Assembly (NCBI RefSeq): GCF_009857595.1
Contig: NZ_WWCU01000026.1
Coordinates: 24,653-88,652 of the forward strand
Direction of reading: 5' to 3'
Length of the DNA: 64,000 nt
Source of the DNA: Pseudoduganella aquatica
GTDB taxonomy: Bacteria; Pseudomonadota; Gammaproteobacteria; Burkholderiales; Burkholderiaceae_D
Part shown: positions 37,153-46,367 of the stretch, piece after piece
Layout of the letters: the number at the start of each line of letters is the position of its first letter
Position numbering within the stretch: position 1 is the first letter of the stretch
Notes under the pieces: generated by a model
Database searches by the model: none
What the model was told of the DNA's origin: nothing
The model's input: only the letters and a program-made list of their open reading frames with translations
Translations under genes and position numbers: made by a program

Positions 37153-37182
37153 AATGTAAGGGAGCTGCTTCCCGCTTGTCAA
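37153..37182 (-). promoter_or_regulatory. Sigma-70 promoter of leuA leader
   Basis: On the minus strand a perfect TTGACA (37177-37182) is followed after 18 bases by TACATT (37153-37158, 4 of 6). Transcription would begin near 37146, about 165 bases before the leader peptide ATG. Confidence 0.55.
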
Positions 37183-37216
37183 GCGAATTTGCGGCGGCGG
37201 GCAGGCCGATTAGCGC

Positions 37217-37246
37217 TTGACCAGCCGAATTGGCGACTCGTACAAT
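37217..37246 (+). promoter_or_regulatory. Sigma-70 promoter of glycosyltransferase gene
   Basis: TTGACC (37217-37222) and TACAAT (37241-37246) with an 18-base spacer, each 5 of 6 to consensus, point toward the gene starting at 37289. It is back to back with the leuA promoter. The 486 bases between leuA and this gene hold the leuA leader, both promoters and no other gene. Confidence 0.6.
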
Positions 37247-37288
37247 GGTCTGTGTTGCTATAAGGCTATAGGGCCGGGAAGGTCGGGA

Positions 37289-38110
37289 ATGATATTAGGG
37301 CTAGTTACCATACAGCGCGACCGCGGCCCCTGGCTGCTGGAGTGGTTTGCGTTTCATTACCTGGTTGGCTTCCGCAAGTTCTACTTTTACGCCCACATGT
37401 GCCAGGACGACACGGTAGAGATCCTGCTGAAGCTGAAAAAACGGCTCGACATCAACATCATCGCCTTGCCCTCGCCGGGCGACCGCATCCAGCTGCAGGC
37501 CTACCAGCACGCTTGCCAGAATTATATGAACGAAGTCGACTGGATGGGCTTCATCGACGGCGACGAGTTCCTGTTCCCGACCAAGGCCTACACCATGCAG
37601 GAAGCGCTGTGGCAGTACGACAGCATGCCGGCGTCGGCGCTCGGGGTCTACAACGTGAACTTCGGCAGCTCGGGCCACGTGGCCGAACCGGAAGGCCTGA
37701 TCACCGAGAACTTCCGCATGCGCGCCGAGGACAGCTTCTACGCGCACAGCCGCGTGAAAAGCCTGGTCAAGGGCCGCCAGCAGACGGCGATTTCGTCCAG
37801 CGGCCACGTGTTCGCCACGCCCGGCGGCACCGTCGACGAGCAGATGCGGCCCATCACCTGGGGCTTTATGCCTGACTACGTGCCCAGCTACCGCCAGTTC
37901 CGCATGAACCACTACGTCTGCCAGAGCCGCGAATACTACGAGAAGCACAAGCGCGCCAGCGGCCATGCCGACGCCAGCGCCGCCGCCATCCGCGAGGAGG
38001 AATGGTGGAACGGCTTCAACACCAACCACCAGATGGACGACTCCATGGCGCGCTACAACGCCCGCTTGCGCGCTACCATGGAGGAGCTGCGCCTGGCCAT
38101 GGAGGCCTAA
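37289..38110 (+). CDS. Glycosyltransferase, GT92/DUF23-like
   Basis: A 273-residue soluble protein beginning MILGLVTIQRDRGPWLLEW. This 'rDe-x-x-x-LxEWxxxHxxxGx' start (LLEWFAFHYLVGFRKFYFY) is typical of the GT92/DUF23 and Glyco_tranf_2_4 families. The metal-binding DxD is WMGFIDGDEFLFP (about 87-99). Late histidines (RMNHYV) also fit the family. ATG 37289 is chosen since the promoter hexamers overlap the upstream frame. It is the first gene of the glycan island and is followed 48 bases later by a GT4 gene. The sugar and acceptor are unknown. Confidence 0.8.
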   Translation: MILGLVTIQRDRGPWLLEWFAFHYLVGFRKFYFYAHMCQDDTVEILLKLKKRLDINIIALPSPGDRIQLQAYQHACQNYMNEVDWMGFIDGDEFLFPTKAYTMQEALWQYDSMPASALGVYNVNFGSSGHVAEPEGLITENFRMRAEDSFYAHSRVKSLVKGRQQTAISSSGHVFATPGGTVDEQMRPITWGFMPDYVPSYRQFRMNHYVCQSREYYEKHKRASGHADASAAAIREEEWWNGFNTNHQMDDSMARYNARLRATMEELRLAMEA

Positions 38111-38158
38111 GCGCGGCTGCCGCCCCGGCGGCCCGGACCATTTACGACAGCGACCCCA

Positions 38159-39814
38159 ATGCGCAAAAAAATACTGATCGCCTGCAGCCATTTCTGGCCT
38201 TCCATCGGAGGGCTGGAGACGAGCATGGGGCAGCTGGGCGGCGAACTGGTGGCGGCCGGCTACGACGTCAGCGTGATGACGCTGGCTTTTCCGGGCCGCA
38301 GCGCGGACAGCCATGAGGGCGTGGCCATCATCAGCGTGGACATGCCGGCTTTCCAGCACGCCATCCGCGCGGCGGTGGCCTCCGGCGCCTACGACACCTG
38401 CTTGCTGATCCAGGATCCGCTGGGCACCATCGTCTGGAGCGTGGAGCAGCTCGCGCCGCCGGCGCATACGCGGGTGCTGGTGCAGCCCATCATCAACGAG
38501 GACGGCTACGCGCGCTGGAAGGACAAGCAGGACTTCCGCCAGCGCCTGGCCGCCATCCTGAAATCGTCCACCGCCGCGCTGACCATGACCAAGAGCGGGC
38601 CGGACCACCGCTTTATGCGGGAAGCCGGCGTGGAGCCGGTCTACCTGCCCAACGCCAGCAGCCAGGCCGTGCCGGCCGGCGATTTCCGCCAGCAGCTCGG
38701 CATTCCGGCCGACCGCTTCGTAATCCTGCATGTGGCCAATCTGTACTGGGTGAAGAACCACGTCGGCCTGATCGACGCCTTGCCCGACATGCCGGCCAAC
38801 TGGCAGCTGGTGATGATAGGCACGCCCACCGGCGCCACCGACTGCGTGGCGGCGGTGCAGGCCAAGCTGGCCAGCCGCCCGGAAATCAAATACATCCCGG
38901 GCCTGCCGCCGGAGTGGGTGTCGGCCGCCATGCGCGCGGCGGACGTGGTGGTGCTGGCCTCGCACGGCGAGGGCTCGCCCATCACCCTGCTGGAGGCCAT
39001 GTCGCACGGCAAGCCCTGGCTGGCCACGCCGCAGTGCGGCGCCGCCAACGACCATCTGGGCGGCTTCATCACGGACCTGCCCGGCTTTATGCCGCGCCTG
39101 CGGCAGCTGGCAGCGAACCGGGCGCTGCGCAAGGAGCTGGGCGAGATCAGCCGCGCGCACTGGAGCGAATGCTATGCCTGGCCCGTGGTGCTGCGCGGCT
39201 GGACGGACCTGATCGAAACCGGCCGCCTGCAGCGCTCCTTCGAGCCGGGCGCCGCCCTGGTCGAGCGCATGCGGCAGGTCCGCGCGGCGCTGGGGGATGC
39301 GGCTGTCCCTGCGGGCAATGCGCCGGAAGCGCTGCTGGGCGAGTTTGCGCGCCGCATCGATTTCGGCGCCTTCCATGTGGATGCCTACCGTGAAGGCCCG
39401 GTGCGTTTCGGCTGGGTGGGCACGGTGCCCGAGCGGCCGGATGAAGTGAACAGCCTGCTGATTCCCGCCATGGGCAGCCGGCACCAGATGGCCATCCTGG
39501 ACGAGCAGGCGGCGCCGGCCCAGGCGGCGGCCTTCTTCCAGTCCATCGATGTGCTGCTGCTGACGTCGGAGCAGGACTATGCGCTGTCCGCCGCCGTTGC
39601 CGCCATGGCCTGCGGCGTGTACCTGCTGGGCGTGCGCCAGGGCCGCCTGGCCGAACTGCTGGAGCGGCAGCCCGGCGCGCAGCTGGCGGCGCCGTCCGGC
39701 GCCGCGCTGCACGAGGCCATGAACTGGTGCAGCGGGAACGGCGCGGAACTGCGGCGGCGCGGCTACAAGCAGGCGCAGCAGGTGGCGCTGCGCGCCGCCG
39801 GAGCCGCCCCGTAG
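38159..39814 (+). CDS. Glycosyltransferase family 4 with extra C-terminal GT-B-like domain
   Basis: A 551-residue protein. Residues 1-360 are a complete GT4 enzyme: KKILIACSHFWPSIGGLE near the N-terminus, ILHVANLYWVKNH at the interdomain start and HGEGSPITLLEAMSHGKPWLA as the nucleotide-sugar E-x7-E-like region. Residues about 400-551 form a second Rossmann-like domain (VRFGWVGTV, FFQSIDVLLLTSEQ, MNWCSGNG) that is paralogous to part of the 663-residue protein at 42458-44449. The extra domain has no obvious own active site and may bind another island protein or sugar. Confidence 0.82.
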   Translation: MRKKILIACSHFWPSIGGLETSMGQLGGELVAAGYDVSVMTLAFPGRSADSHEGVAIISVDMPAFQHAIRAAVASGAYDTCLLIQDPLGTIVWSVEQLAPPAHTRVLVQPIINEDGYARWKDKQDFRQRLAAILKSSTAALTMTKSGPDHRFMREAGVEPVYLPNASSQAVPAGDFRQQLGIPADRFVILHVANLYWVKNHVGLIDALPDMPANWQLVMIGTPTGATDCVAAVQAKLASRPEIKYIPGLPPEWVSAAMRAADVVVLASHGEGSPITLLEAMSHGKPWLATPQCGAANDHLGGFITDLPGFMPRLRQLAANRALRKELGEISRAHWSECYAWPVVLRGWTDLIETGRLQRSFEPGAALVERMRQVRAALGDAAVPAGNAPEALLGEFARRIDFGAFHVDAYREGPVRFGWVGTVPERPDEVNSLLIPAMGSRHQMAILDEQAAPAQAAAFFQSIDVLLLTSEQDYALSAAVAAMACGVYLLGVRQGRLAELLERQPGAQLAAPSGAALHEAMNWCSGNGAELRRRGYKQAQQVALRAAGAAP

Positions 39815-39919
39815 TGTCCGGGCCGGCTGTTGCGGCGGCGCCGGCATGATTGACATTGCCTGCCAGATTGCATAAGGTCGTACTCTTTTCAACACCTAGC
39901 CGCCGTGCCGCAGCCTGAT

Positions 39920-41245
39920 ATGACGCAACACTTCCTGAACATCGGGGCCGGCAATGCCGCCTTGGCCGGCTTCGCGTCGGTATCCCAGGCGCCCGGCGCG
40001 GACTTGCAGCTCGACCTGTCGCAAGGCCTGCCGTTCGCGGATCACAGCATTGCCGGCATCCACTGCCAGAACCATCTTGAATACCTGAGCCAGGAGCAGG
40101 GCCTGTTGTTCCTGCGCGAGTGCCGGCGGGTGTTGGCGCGCGGCGCCATTCTGCGCGTTGCCACGCCGGATCTGGGCGCCATGCTGGCCACGTTTGCCGC
40201 GCAAAGCGCGCCCGGCGCGCCGGAGCACCAGTGGATCAACAATCCGGCCGAGGCGCTCAATCTGCAGATGCGGATGGAGGGGCGCCAGTGGACCTACAGC
40301 GCGCAGGACCTGCAGCGCGCCGCCATGCTTGCCGGACTGGACAGCGCGGTGCGGCGCCAGCCCGGAGAAAGCGGCATGGCGCCGCTGGCTGGCCAGGTGG
40401 CCGGCGCGCCCGGCCAGCTGATTATGGAATTCTTGCCGTGCAAGCCGGTGCTGGACGCCCAGCCCCTGGTGAGCATCGTGATTCCCGGCTACCGCGCGCG
40501 CTATTTCGAGGCCGCCTTGTCAAGTGCGCTGGCGCAGACTTATGCCCATACCGAGATCCTCGTACTGGACGACAGCGGCGATGGCGACATCCGCCAGCTG
40601 ATCGAGGCCAGCGCGGGCGCCGGCCGGGTGCGCTACCTGAAGAACACTCCGCCGCTGGGCGAGGTGAAAAGCCTGACGCGCGGCATCCACGAGGCGCGCG
40701 GTGAACTGATCAAGCCGCTGTACGACGACGATGTGCTGCTGCCGCACTGCGTGGAACGCATGGTGCAAGGCATGCAGGCCTGCCCGGACGCCGCGCTGGC
40801 CATTTCGCGCCGCTACACCATCAACGCGGCTGGAGAGCGGTTCGAGGAACAGCTGCTGGCGGTAGCCAATGCCAGCTGCGAAATCAGCGGCTTGAGTCTG
40901 GCGGCCTTCACGCTGGCCACCGGCCGCAATTTCATCGGGCCGCCGTCGTCGGTCATGCTGCGGCGCGCGGACGCGCTGACCATGGCGCCCTCGGTGATGA
41001 GTTTCAGCGGCTTTGAAACCAAGGGGGCGGGCGACGTGGCGCTCTATCTGCACATGCTGGGCAGGGGCGAGTGCGTGTTCCTGGCCGACCTGCTGAGCGA
41101 GTTCCGCGTGCACGACAACCACACCTCCAGCGATCCGGCCATCTTCGCCCACGAGCGCAACAGCTGGATGTTCCTGAAACATCACGGCCGCCGCCTCGGG
41201 CTGATGCCCGCGGACACCAACCTGAAGATCAAGCGCGGCATTTAG
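39920..41245 (+). CDS. Fusion of SAM-methyltransferase-like domain and GT2 glycosyltransferase
   Basis: A 441-residue protein. Residues about 1-175 resemble the PF13489/11-type methyltransferases (HFLNIGAGNAALAGF, then LPFADHSIAGIHCQN and LRECRRVLARGAILRVATPD), which in glycan loci often act as glycan-tailoring or scaffold domains. Residues about 180-440 are a family-2 glycosyltransferase: LVSIVIPGYRARYFEAAL, LVLDDSGDGD, and DDD metal site in KPLYDDDVLLP. A GTG start at 39905 is possible; neither start has a good ribosome site. The SAM loop is NIGAGN rather than the usual D/E-x-GxGxG. Confidence 0.8.
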   Translation: MTQHFLNIGAGNAALAGFASVSQAPGADLQLDLSQGLPFADHSIAGIHCQNHLEYLSQEQGLLFLRECRRVLARGAILRVATPDLGAMLATFAAQSAPGAPEHQWINNPAEALNLQMRMEGRQWTYSAQDLQRAAMLAGLDSAVRRQPGESGMAPLAGQVAGAPGQLIMEFLPCKPVLDAQPLVSIVIPGYRARYFEAALSSALAQTYAHTEILVLDDSGDGDIRQLIEASAGAGRVRYLKNTPPLGEVKSLTRGIHEARGELIKPLYDDDVLLPHCVERMVQGMQACPDAALAISRRYTINAAGERFEEQLLAVANASCEISGLSLAAFTLATGRNFIGPPSSVMLRRADALTMAPSVMSFSGFETKGAGDVALYLHMLGRGECVFLADLLSEFRVHDNHTSSDPAIFAHERNSWMFLKHHGRRLGLMPADTNLKIKRGI

Positions 41246-41263
41246 CGCTGCCGGGGACTGGGC

Positions 41264-42367
41264 TCAGCCTGCGCGTATTAGCGAGATGATGCGTTCCAGG
41301 GCTTCTTCCGGCAGCGTCGGGTAGATCGGCAGGCAGATCACCTGGTCGGCGGCCTGGCGCGCCAGCGGCAGCGTCGAGCGCGCGGCCGACGGCAGGCCCC
41401 GGTACATGGGGAAGTCGCTGATGAGCGGATAGAAATAGCGCCGCGCATGGATGCCGTGCTCCTTGAGCCTGCGGTACAAGTCGTCCCGGCTACGGCTGTA
41501 TTGCGGACCCACCATGATGGGGAAGTAGGCGTAGTTGGACACGCCCTCGTGTCCGCGCGGCACGCAGTGGATGCCGGCCACGCCGGCCAGTTCGCGACGG
41601 TAGCGCGCGTCGATCAGCTGGCGCTTCTGGATCGCCTGTTCCAGATCCTTCAGCTGCAGCAGTCCCAGCGCGGCGTTGAACTCGCTCATCTTGCCGTTGA
41701 TGCCGGGCGCCACCACCGTCACCTCGTCCACAAAGCCGAAGTTCTTCAGATGGTCGATGCGCTGCTTGGTCTTGGCGTCCGGGCAGATGATGGCGCCGCC
41801 CTCGAAGGTGTTGAACACCTTGGTGGCGTGGAAGCTCAGCACCGCCAGGTCGCCGTAGTTGAGGATGCTGCCAGACTGGTTGCGCACGCCAAAGGCATGG
41901 GCCGCGTCGTAGATCACTTTCAGCCCGTAAGTGTCGGCGATGCGCTGGATTTCATCGACGTCGCAGGGCGTGCCGTAGCAGTGCACCGGCATGATGGCCG
42001 TGGTCTGCGGCGTGATGGCCGCTTCGATGTTGCGCGGGTCGAGGTTTAGCGTGACCGGGTCGACGTCGACGAACACCGGCTTCACCCCGGTCCACAGCAG
42101 CGAGTGCGCGGTGGCGACGAAGGAATACGGCGTGGTGATCACTTCGCCGGTGATACGCAGGGCCTGCAAGGCGGTGATCAGCGCGATGGTGGCGTTGGTG
42201 AACAGGGACACGTGCCGCACGCCCAGGTGACGGCACAGCTCGGCTTCCAGCTGCTGGTGGAAGGGGCCGCCGTTGGTCAGCGTTTTGCTGTCCCAGATCT
42301 GCTGCAGGTAGGGAATGAATTCTTCCAGGGGCGGCAGGGTGGGCTCGGTGACGTAGATAGGTTTCAT
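41264..42367 (-). CDS. DegT/DnrJ/EryC1 sugar aminotransferase
   Basis: A 367-residue PLP enzyme that aminates a nucleotide-linked keto sugar. The PLP lysine is in SFHATKVFN (Lys about 181), DAAHAFG (about 154-160) holds the cofactor Asp, and GINGKMSEFNAALG is the substrate loop; these resemble the QdtB/FdtB/VioA group. It starts the leftward part of the island, convergent with the fusion glycosyltransferase gene. The dehydratase making the keto sugar is not in the window. It supplies the amino sugar that the downstream acyl-transfer genes probably modify. Confidence 0.88.
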   Translation of the reverse strand: MKPIYVTEPTLPPLEEFIPYLQQIWDSKTLTNGGPFHQQLEAELCRHLGVRHVSLFTNATIALITALQALRITGEVITTPYSFVATAHSLLWTGVKPVFVDVDPVTLNLDPRNIEAAITPQTTAIMPVHCYGTPCDVDEIQRIADTYGLKVIYDAAHAFGVRNQSGSILNYGDLAVLSFHATKVFNTFEGGAIICPDAKTKQRIDHLKNFGFVDEVTVVAPGINGKMSEFNAALGLLQLKDLEQAIQKRQLIDARYRRELAGVAGIHCVPRGHEGVSNYAYFPIMVGPQYSRSRDDLYRRLKEHGIHARRYFYPLISDFPMYRGLPSAARSTLPLARQAADQVICLPIYPTLPEEALERIISLIRAG

Positions 42368-42457
42368 AGGGCGTATGGTGGGGCGGTGGGGCAATGGGCT
42401 TAGCGTCATCATCTCCCACGGCAAGTTGTTTTGGCAAGCAATCCCTGGCTACCGGGC

Positions 42458-44449
42458 TCAGCTTGCCGAGATCGCGTGTTCCAGTAGACTCAGCCTTGGC
42501 GCCATTTGGGTATCGAGGTTCAGTACCCGCCGCAAACTGGCCGCGCCCTGCGCGGACAGCGCGTAGAGCGCCCCCGGGTCGCGATAGTACGCCGCGATCT
42601 GCTGCACAATGCTGTGTGGCTCGGGCTGGACTATCACCAAGTCGGTGCCGTCGGCGAAGGGATTGAGCTGCAACGGGTCGGAAACGAACAAGGCCACCTC
42701 GTTGACGCCCGCCTCCAGGGCGGCGCCGGTGGGGAAACCGTCGAAACTGCCTGGCGACAGGATAAAGGGCCGGTTGGGCGAGAGCAGGATGTCCATCGAG
42801 CGGTAGAGCTGGTGCAGCGCCTCGGTGTGCAGCGAGCCGTGAAACACGATGCTGCGGCCCAGTTCGCTGACGTCGATGACGTCCGGCGTGAAGTTGCCGA
42901 TCACATGGAACACCATGTCGGCGTGCCGTGCGTGCAGCAGCTTGGCCACGGCGACGAACACATCGTAGCCCTTGTCGATGCCTTGCGGACTGTATTGGTA
43001 GGCCGAAAAGCAGATGTCGAATTGCGCCTTTTGCGCCGGGAACTTCAGCTTGGGCGCCGGATAGGTCTCGGGCACCGAGTTGACGCCGCCGTAGACAAAT
43101 TCAATTTGCTCGGCACGGCAGAATTGCTTGCGGATCAGGTAATCGTAGGTGATTTTCTGTGTGCACAGCACCTTGCGGAAGCAGGGCGACGACAACACCC
43201 GGCGCAGCTTGCGGTCGGACTCCTCGCCGTCGATGGCGAAGCCGCCGCCGGGGTACAGGCAAAAAATGAAGGGCGTTCCGGCCCGTTCCAGCGCCGGACA
43301 GAAAGTGTAGGCGTTGTTGATGAACACCATGTACGCCACCCTGGCCGGCTCGAGCCAGCGCGGATCGCCTAGCCTGACCTTGCCGGCGTGTTCGGGATAC
43401 CGGGTTTCGTACTCCTGGCGCGCCGGCCCCATGCCTTCCTGCTGGCGATGCGGCGGGAAGGACGTGGCGGTCGAGTGGACCGCCGCCCGCTCGAAATGGC
43501 TGAGATAGCAATTGTATTCGGCGATGCGGAAGGCCGATGTCAGCAGCGGGAAGATATCGTCCAGTATCAGCAGGTCCAGCGGCGCGGCGGCAGCCTGCGG
43601 CGGGCACTGCGCCATTTCCCGGTGCAGCAGCGCGCTCCAGGCCGGCGCCAGCAGCGCCCAGTTGTGTTCCATCGCCACGCGCTGCGCGTTGCGCATCCCG
43701 GCCACGCGGATGTGCTCCACCTGCTGGCCGCACCAGTTCAGGCCCGCCCGCAGCGCCGGCGCGGAAGGAGCCAGCACCAGGCCGCCCAGGTGGCCGGCGA
43801 TACAGGCGGGCAGGACCACCGGGCTGAGGCACAGCGCAAAGGCGCCACAGGCGGCCGCCTCCAGCAGTTGCTGCGCCGCCAGCTCCAGGTCCGACAGCAC
43901 GATCAGGACATCGATGGAGTTGTAAAAGGCAGCCAGCATCTGCGGGCTGGACTGGCCGCTGATGACGCTGATTTGGTAGGCGTCGCCCAGCGCCTCGGCC
44001 AGCAGCGCCAGTTCGGCCTTGCCCGGCGCGCCGGCATCGCCCACCCAGCCCAGGCGCAGCGCGCCGGTGCGGTGGGCTTGCACGTTGAAGATAGAGAAAT
44101 CCACGCCGCGCGCCATGGGGCGCAGGGCCGGGAAAATATCGGCCTGCTGCGCGGCGGCGGTATGGCGGTCAACGATAAACGACCTGGCGCCCAGCAGCGC
44201 CTCCGGCCCGGCGGCAGAGGCAGCGGCGGTCAGGTAGCGCAGCGTGCTGGCGGCACCGGCGGCGGGCGATGCCGCCCCGGCGGGGCGGAAATCGAGCAGC
44301 AGCTCGAACGGCGGCACAGCTGGTTCATTGCCGGCGGCCAGCACGGTGAACTGGAACTCCTGCTCCAGCGCGGCCATCAGGCAGCGGGCGACGCTGTGCG
44401 TGCCCGGATCGTGCTCGTCCAGCAAGACACCGATATTTTTTCTTGCCAT
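42458..44449 (-). CDS. Large glycosyltransferase (GT4-like) with N-terminal paralogous domain
   Basis: A 663-residue protein. Residues about 115-305 share sequence with the C-terminal domain of the 551-residue island protein (LRLGWVGDAG, FYNSIDVLIVLSDLE, LNWCGQQ). Residues about 320-650 form a GT4-type enzyme with VYGGVNSVPETYP, FDICFSAYQYSPQGIDKG and SPGSFDGFPTGAALEAG, the last being the sugar-nucleotide-binding loop. It overlaps the NeuD-like gene by one base (TAATG), so it belongs to the coupled ACP-to-glycosyltransferase operon and probably adds the acylated amino sugar. Confidence 0.78.
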   Translation of the reverse strand: MARKNIGVLLDEHDPGTHSVARCLMAALEQEFQFTVLAAGNEPAVPPFELLLDFRPAGAASPAAGAASTLRYLTAAASAAGPEALLGARSFIVDRHTAAAQQADIFPALRPMARGVDFSIFNVQAHRTGALRLGWVGDAGAPGKAELALLAEALGDAYQISVISGQSSPQMLAAFYNSIDVLIVLSDLELAAQQLLEAAACGAFALCLSPVVLPACIAGHLGGLVLAPSAPALRAGLNWCGQQVEHIRVAGMRNAQRVAMEHNWALLAPAWSALLHREMAQCPPQAAAAPLDLLILDDIFPLLTSAFRIAEYNCYLSHFERAAVHSTATSFPPHRQQEGMGPARQEYETRYPEHAGKVRLGDPRWLEPARVAYMVFINNAYTFCPALERAGTPFIFCLYPGGGFAIDGEESDRKLRRVLSSPCFRKVLCTQKITYDYLIRKQFCRAEQIEFVYGGVNSVPETYPAPKLKFPAQKAQFDICFSAYQYSPQGIDKGYDVFVAVAKLLHARHADMVFHVIGNFTPDVIDVSELGRSIVFHGSLHTEALHQLYRSMDILLSPNRPFILSPGSFDGFPTGAALEAGVNEVALFVSDPLQLNPFADGTDLVIVQPEPHSIVQQIAAYYRDPGALYALSAQGAASLRRVLNLDTQMAPRLSLLEHAISAS

Positions 44450-45072
44450 TATTCGAACGCGCGCATGCGTTTGGCCGGATTGCCCATCATGGTGGCGCCC
44501 GCCGTCACGCGGGCCATGACCAGCGCGCCCGACGCGATGGTGGCATCCGCCCCGACCCGCACTTTCTGCAGGATGGTGGCGTTCGAGCCCACCAGCACGG
44601 CGCTGTCGAGGGCGGCATTGCCGCCGATCTGCGCGCCGGGATTGACCTGGCAGTAGTCGCCGAGGACGGCGTCGTGGCCGATGCCGCAGCCGAAGTTCAG
44701 ATAGCTGCACCGGCCCACCACCACGCCGGGGCCGACGGTGCAGTTCGGCGCCACGATGACGCCGTCGCCCAGCTGGCTGGCCGGCGCCACGCTGCTGGAC
44801 GGATGGACAAAACTCGGGAAGCTGAAGCCGGCCTGCAGCAGGCGCTCATGCATCTGCCGTTTCACCGCCGGGGAGCCGATCGCCAGGAACGCGAGCCGCG
44901 TGCCGGCCTGCTCCGGCGTGACCTGGTCGATGAAGATGCGGCCCGGCAGCCGGTAGGCCGCGTGTTCTTCTGCATTATTGCTGAGATAGCCGGCGACCGT
45001 GTAGCGCGCGGCGCACCAGGCGGTGAATTCACGTGCCAGGCCGCCGGTGCCGATGATCAGGACAGATTCCAT
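44449..45072 (-). CDS. NeuD/PglD-type sugar N-acyltransferase (left-handed beta helix)
   Basis: A 207-residue protein. An N-terminal Rossmann domain (VLIIGTGGLAREF, residues 4-16) is followed by hexapeptide repeats from about 90 (SSVAPASQLGDGVIVAPNCTVG and so on). The catalytic His of the PglD family is in GIGHDAVLG (about 134). Such enzymes acetylate the amine of UDP- or dTDP-amino sugars, usually from acetyl-CoA. Here one-base overlaps with the AMP-ligase and glycosyltransferase genes and the nearby ACP suggest that the donor may be an acyl-ACP or acyl-CoA other than acetyl; that is inference. Confidence 0.85.
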   Translation of the reverse strand: MESVLIIGTGGLAREFTAWCAARYTVAGYLSNNAEEHAAYRLPGRIFIDQVTPEQAGTRLAFLAIGSPAVKRQMHERLLQAGFSFPSFVHPSSSVAPASQLGDGVIVAPNCTVGPGVVVGRCSYLNFGCGIGHDAVLGDYCQVNPGAQIGGNAALDSAVLVGSNATILQKVRVGADATIASGALVMARVTAGATMMGNPAKRMRAFE

Positions 45073-46367
45073 TATGCTTTCTTAAAACGGTGGCCCACCG
45101 CCACCTGGCCGATCTTGATGCGCTTGGGGACCATGTGCGGCTGCAGGCGCGACTTCAGGAAGGCCATCAGCGCATCCTTGTCGACCTCCTGGCCGTCGGC
45201 CGCCTGCACGCTCAGTTCCACGTGCTGGCCCGTAATGGGATTGCTGCGCGCATGCGCCGTCACCAGCGACACGCCGGGATACTCCAGCACCGCGCGCTCG
45301 ACTTCGGACGCCATGAACTTCAGCCCGGCCACGTTGATCACGTCGCTGATGCGGCCCACCACCTTGTAGTGGCCGTCCTTGCTTTCGACCACGTCCTTGG
45401 TGTCATACCAGCCCTCGGCGTCGAACGGCGAGGGGGCGTTCAGGTAGCCCAGCATGCGCGACTGCGAGCGGATCTTCAGCACGCCGTCCACCACCTTGGT
45501 TTCCACGCCTTCGCCGCCGACTTTCATGAACAGACTGTCGCGCCGCTCCGATTTCACGCGCACGATGCCGAGTTCGGACATGCCGAAGGTCTGGCGGAAA
45601 TCGACGTCCGGCAACAGGCGGCACAATTCGCTCAAGGTGGGCTGGTCCATGCGCTCGGTGCCGTAGGTGATCACGTTCAGGCAGGCCGGCACCTGGTCCG
45701 GAATGGCGCCGCTCATGAGCATCATGCGCAGGAAAGTGGGCGTGGTCGGCAGCACTTCGACCGCGTGCTCGCGGCAAGTGTCCAGAATGGCGTGCACGGT
45801 GCGGCTGCCCGGCGCCACCACCACGCCGCGGTTGAATAGCGTGTGCAACAGGGTGTTGATGCCGCCGATATGGTCGAACAGCAGGAAATTAATGGTGCGC
45901 AGCGTCGGGCGCGGCGTCTCGAAGCGCTGCAGGAACAGGGCCAGATCGTGCAGTATGGCTTTGGGCCGCCCGGTGGTGCCGGTGGAGAACAGGACCAGGC
46001 CGGCGTGCCCGCGCTCGCGCAGGGCCGCGATCAATTCATGGTGGCGGGTGCCGGGGCGGCGCCGCACCTGGCCGCCTTCGATCACGACATCGACCTGGGC
46101 CGTATCGAAAAAATATTCATGCTCGTGCGCCGTTTCGGCCGTCAACGGCACCACGATGGTGTCGAGGTCGATCAGGCGCAGCAGGGTGAGGATGGAGGCG
46201 GGCGTGAAATCGCCGATCAGGGCCACCACGTCGCCGGGCCGGACCCCCGACAGGTCGGCCGCAGGCTGGGCCAGGATGTCCGCAAAGCGCAGCGCGCCGT
46301 TCTGATGGATGAAGAACGGGGTATCGCAGCCGTCCCAGACTTTGCTTAACTTGGCAATCAGTTCCAT
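45072..46367 (-). CDS. AMP-dependent acyl-CoA/acyl-ACP ligase
   Basis: A 431-residue adenylating enzyme, short for the family. Core motifs are present: LFSTGTTGRPKA (about 132-143), TYGTER (A5), DTKDVV in place of TGD, and VGRISDVINVAGLKFMASEVE (hinge and A8). The C-terminus ends in HRFKKA, whose lysines may supply the acylation Lys. It overlaps both neighbours by one base. In this context it most likely activates a carboxylic acid and loads it on the ACP at 47041-47325. The acid is unknown. Confidence 0.85.
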   Translation of the reverse strand: MELIAKLSKVWDGCDTPFFIHQNGALRFADILAQPAADLSGVRPGDVVALIGDFTPASILTLLRLIDLDTIVVPLTAETAHEHEYFFDTAQVDVVIEGGQVRRRPGTRHHELIAALRERGHAGLVLFSTGTTGRPKAILHDLALFLQRFETPRPTLRTINFLLFDHIGGINTLLHTLFNRGVVVAPGSRTVHAILDTCREHAVEVLPTTPTFLRMMLMSGAIPDQVPACLNVITYGTERMDQPTLSELCRLLPDVDFRQTFGMSELGIVRVKSERRDSLFMKVGGEGVETKVVDGVLKIRSQSRMLGYLNAPSPFDAEGWYDTKDVVESKDGHYKVVGRISDVINVAGLKFMASEVERAVLEYPGVSLVTAHARSNPITGQHVELSVQAADGQEVDKDALMAFLKSRLQPHMVPKRIKIGQVAVGHRFKKA

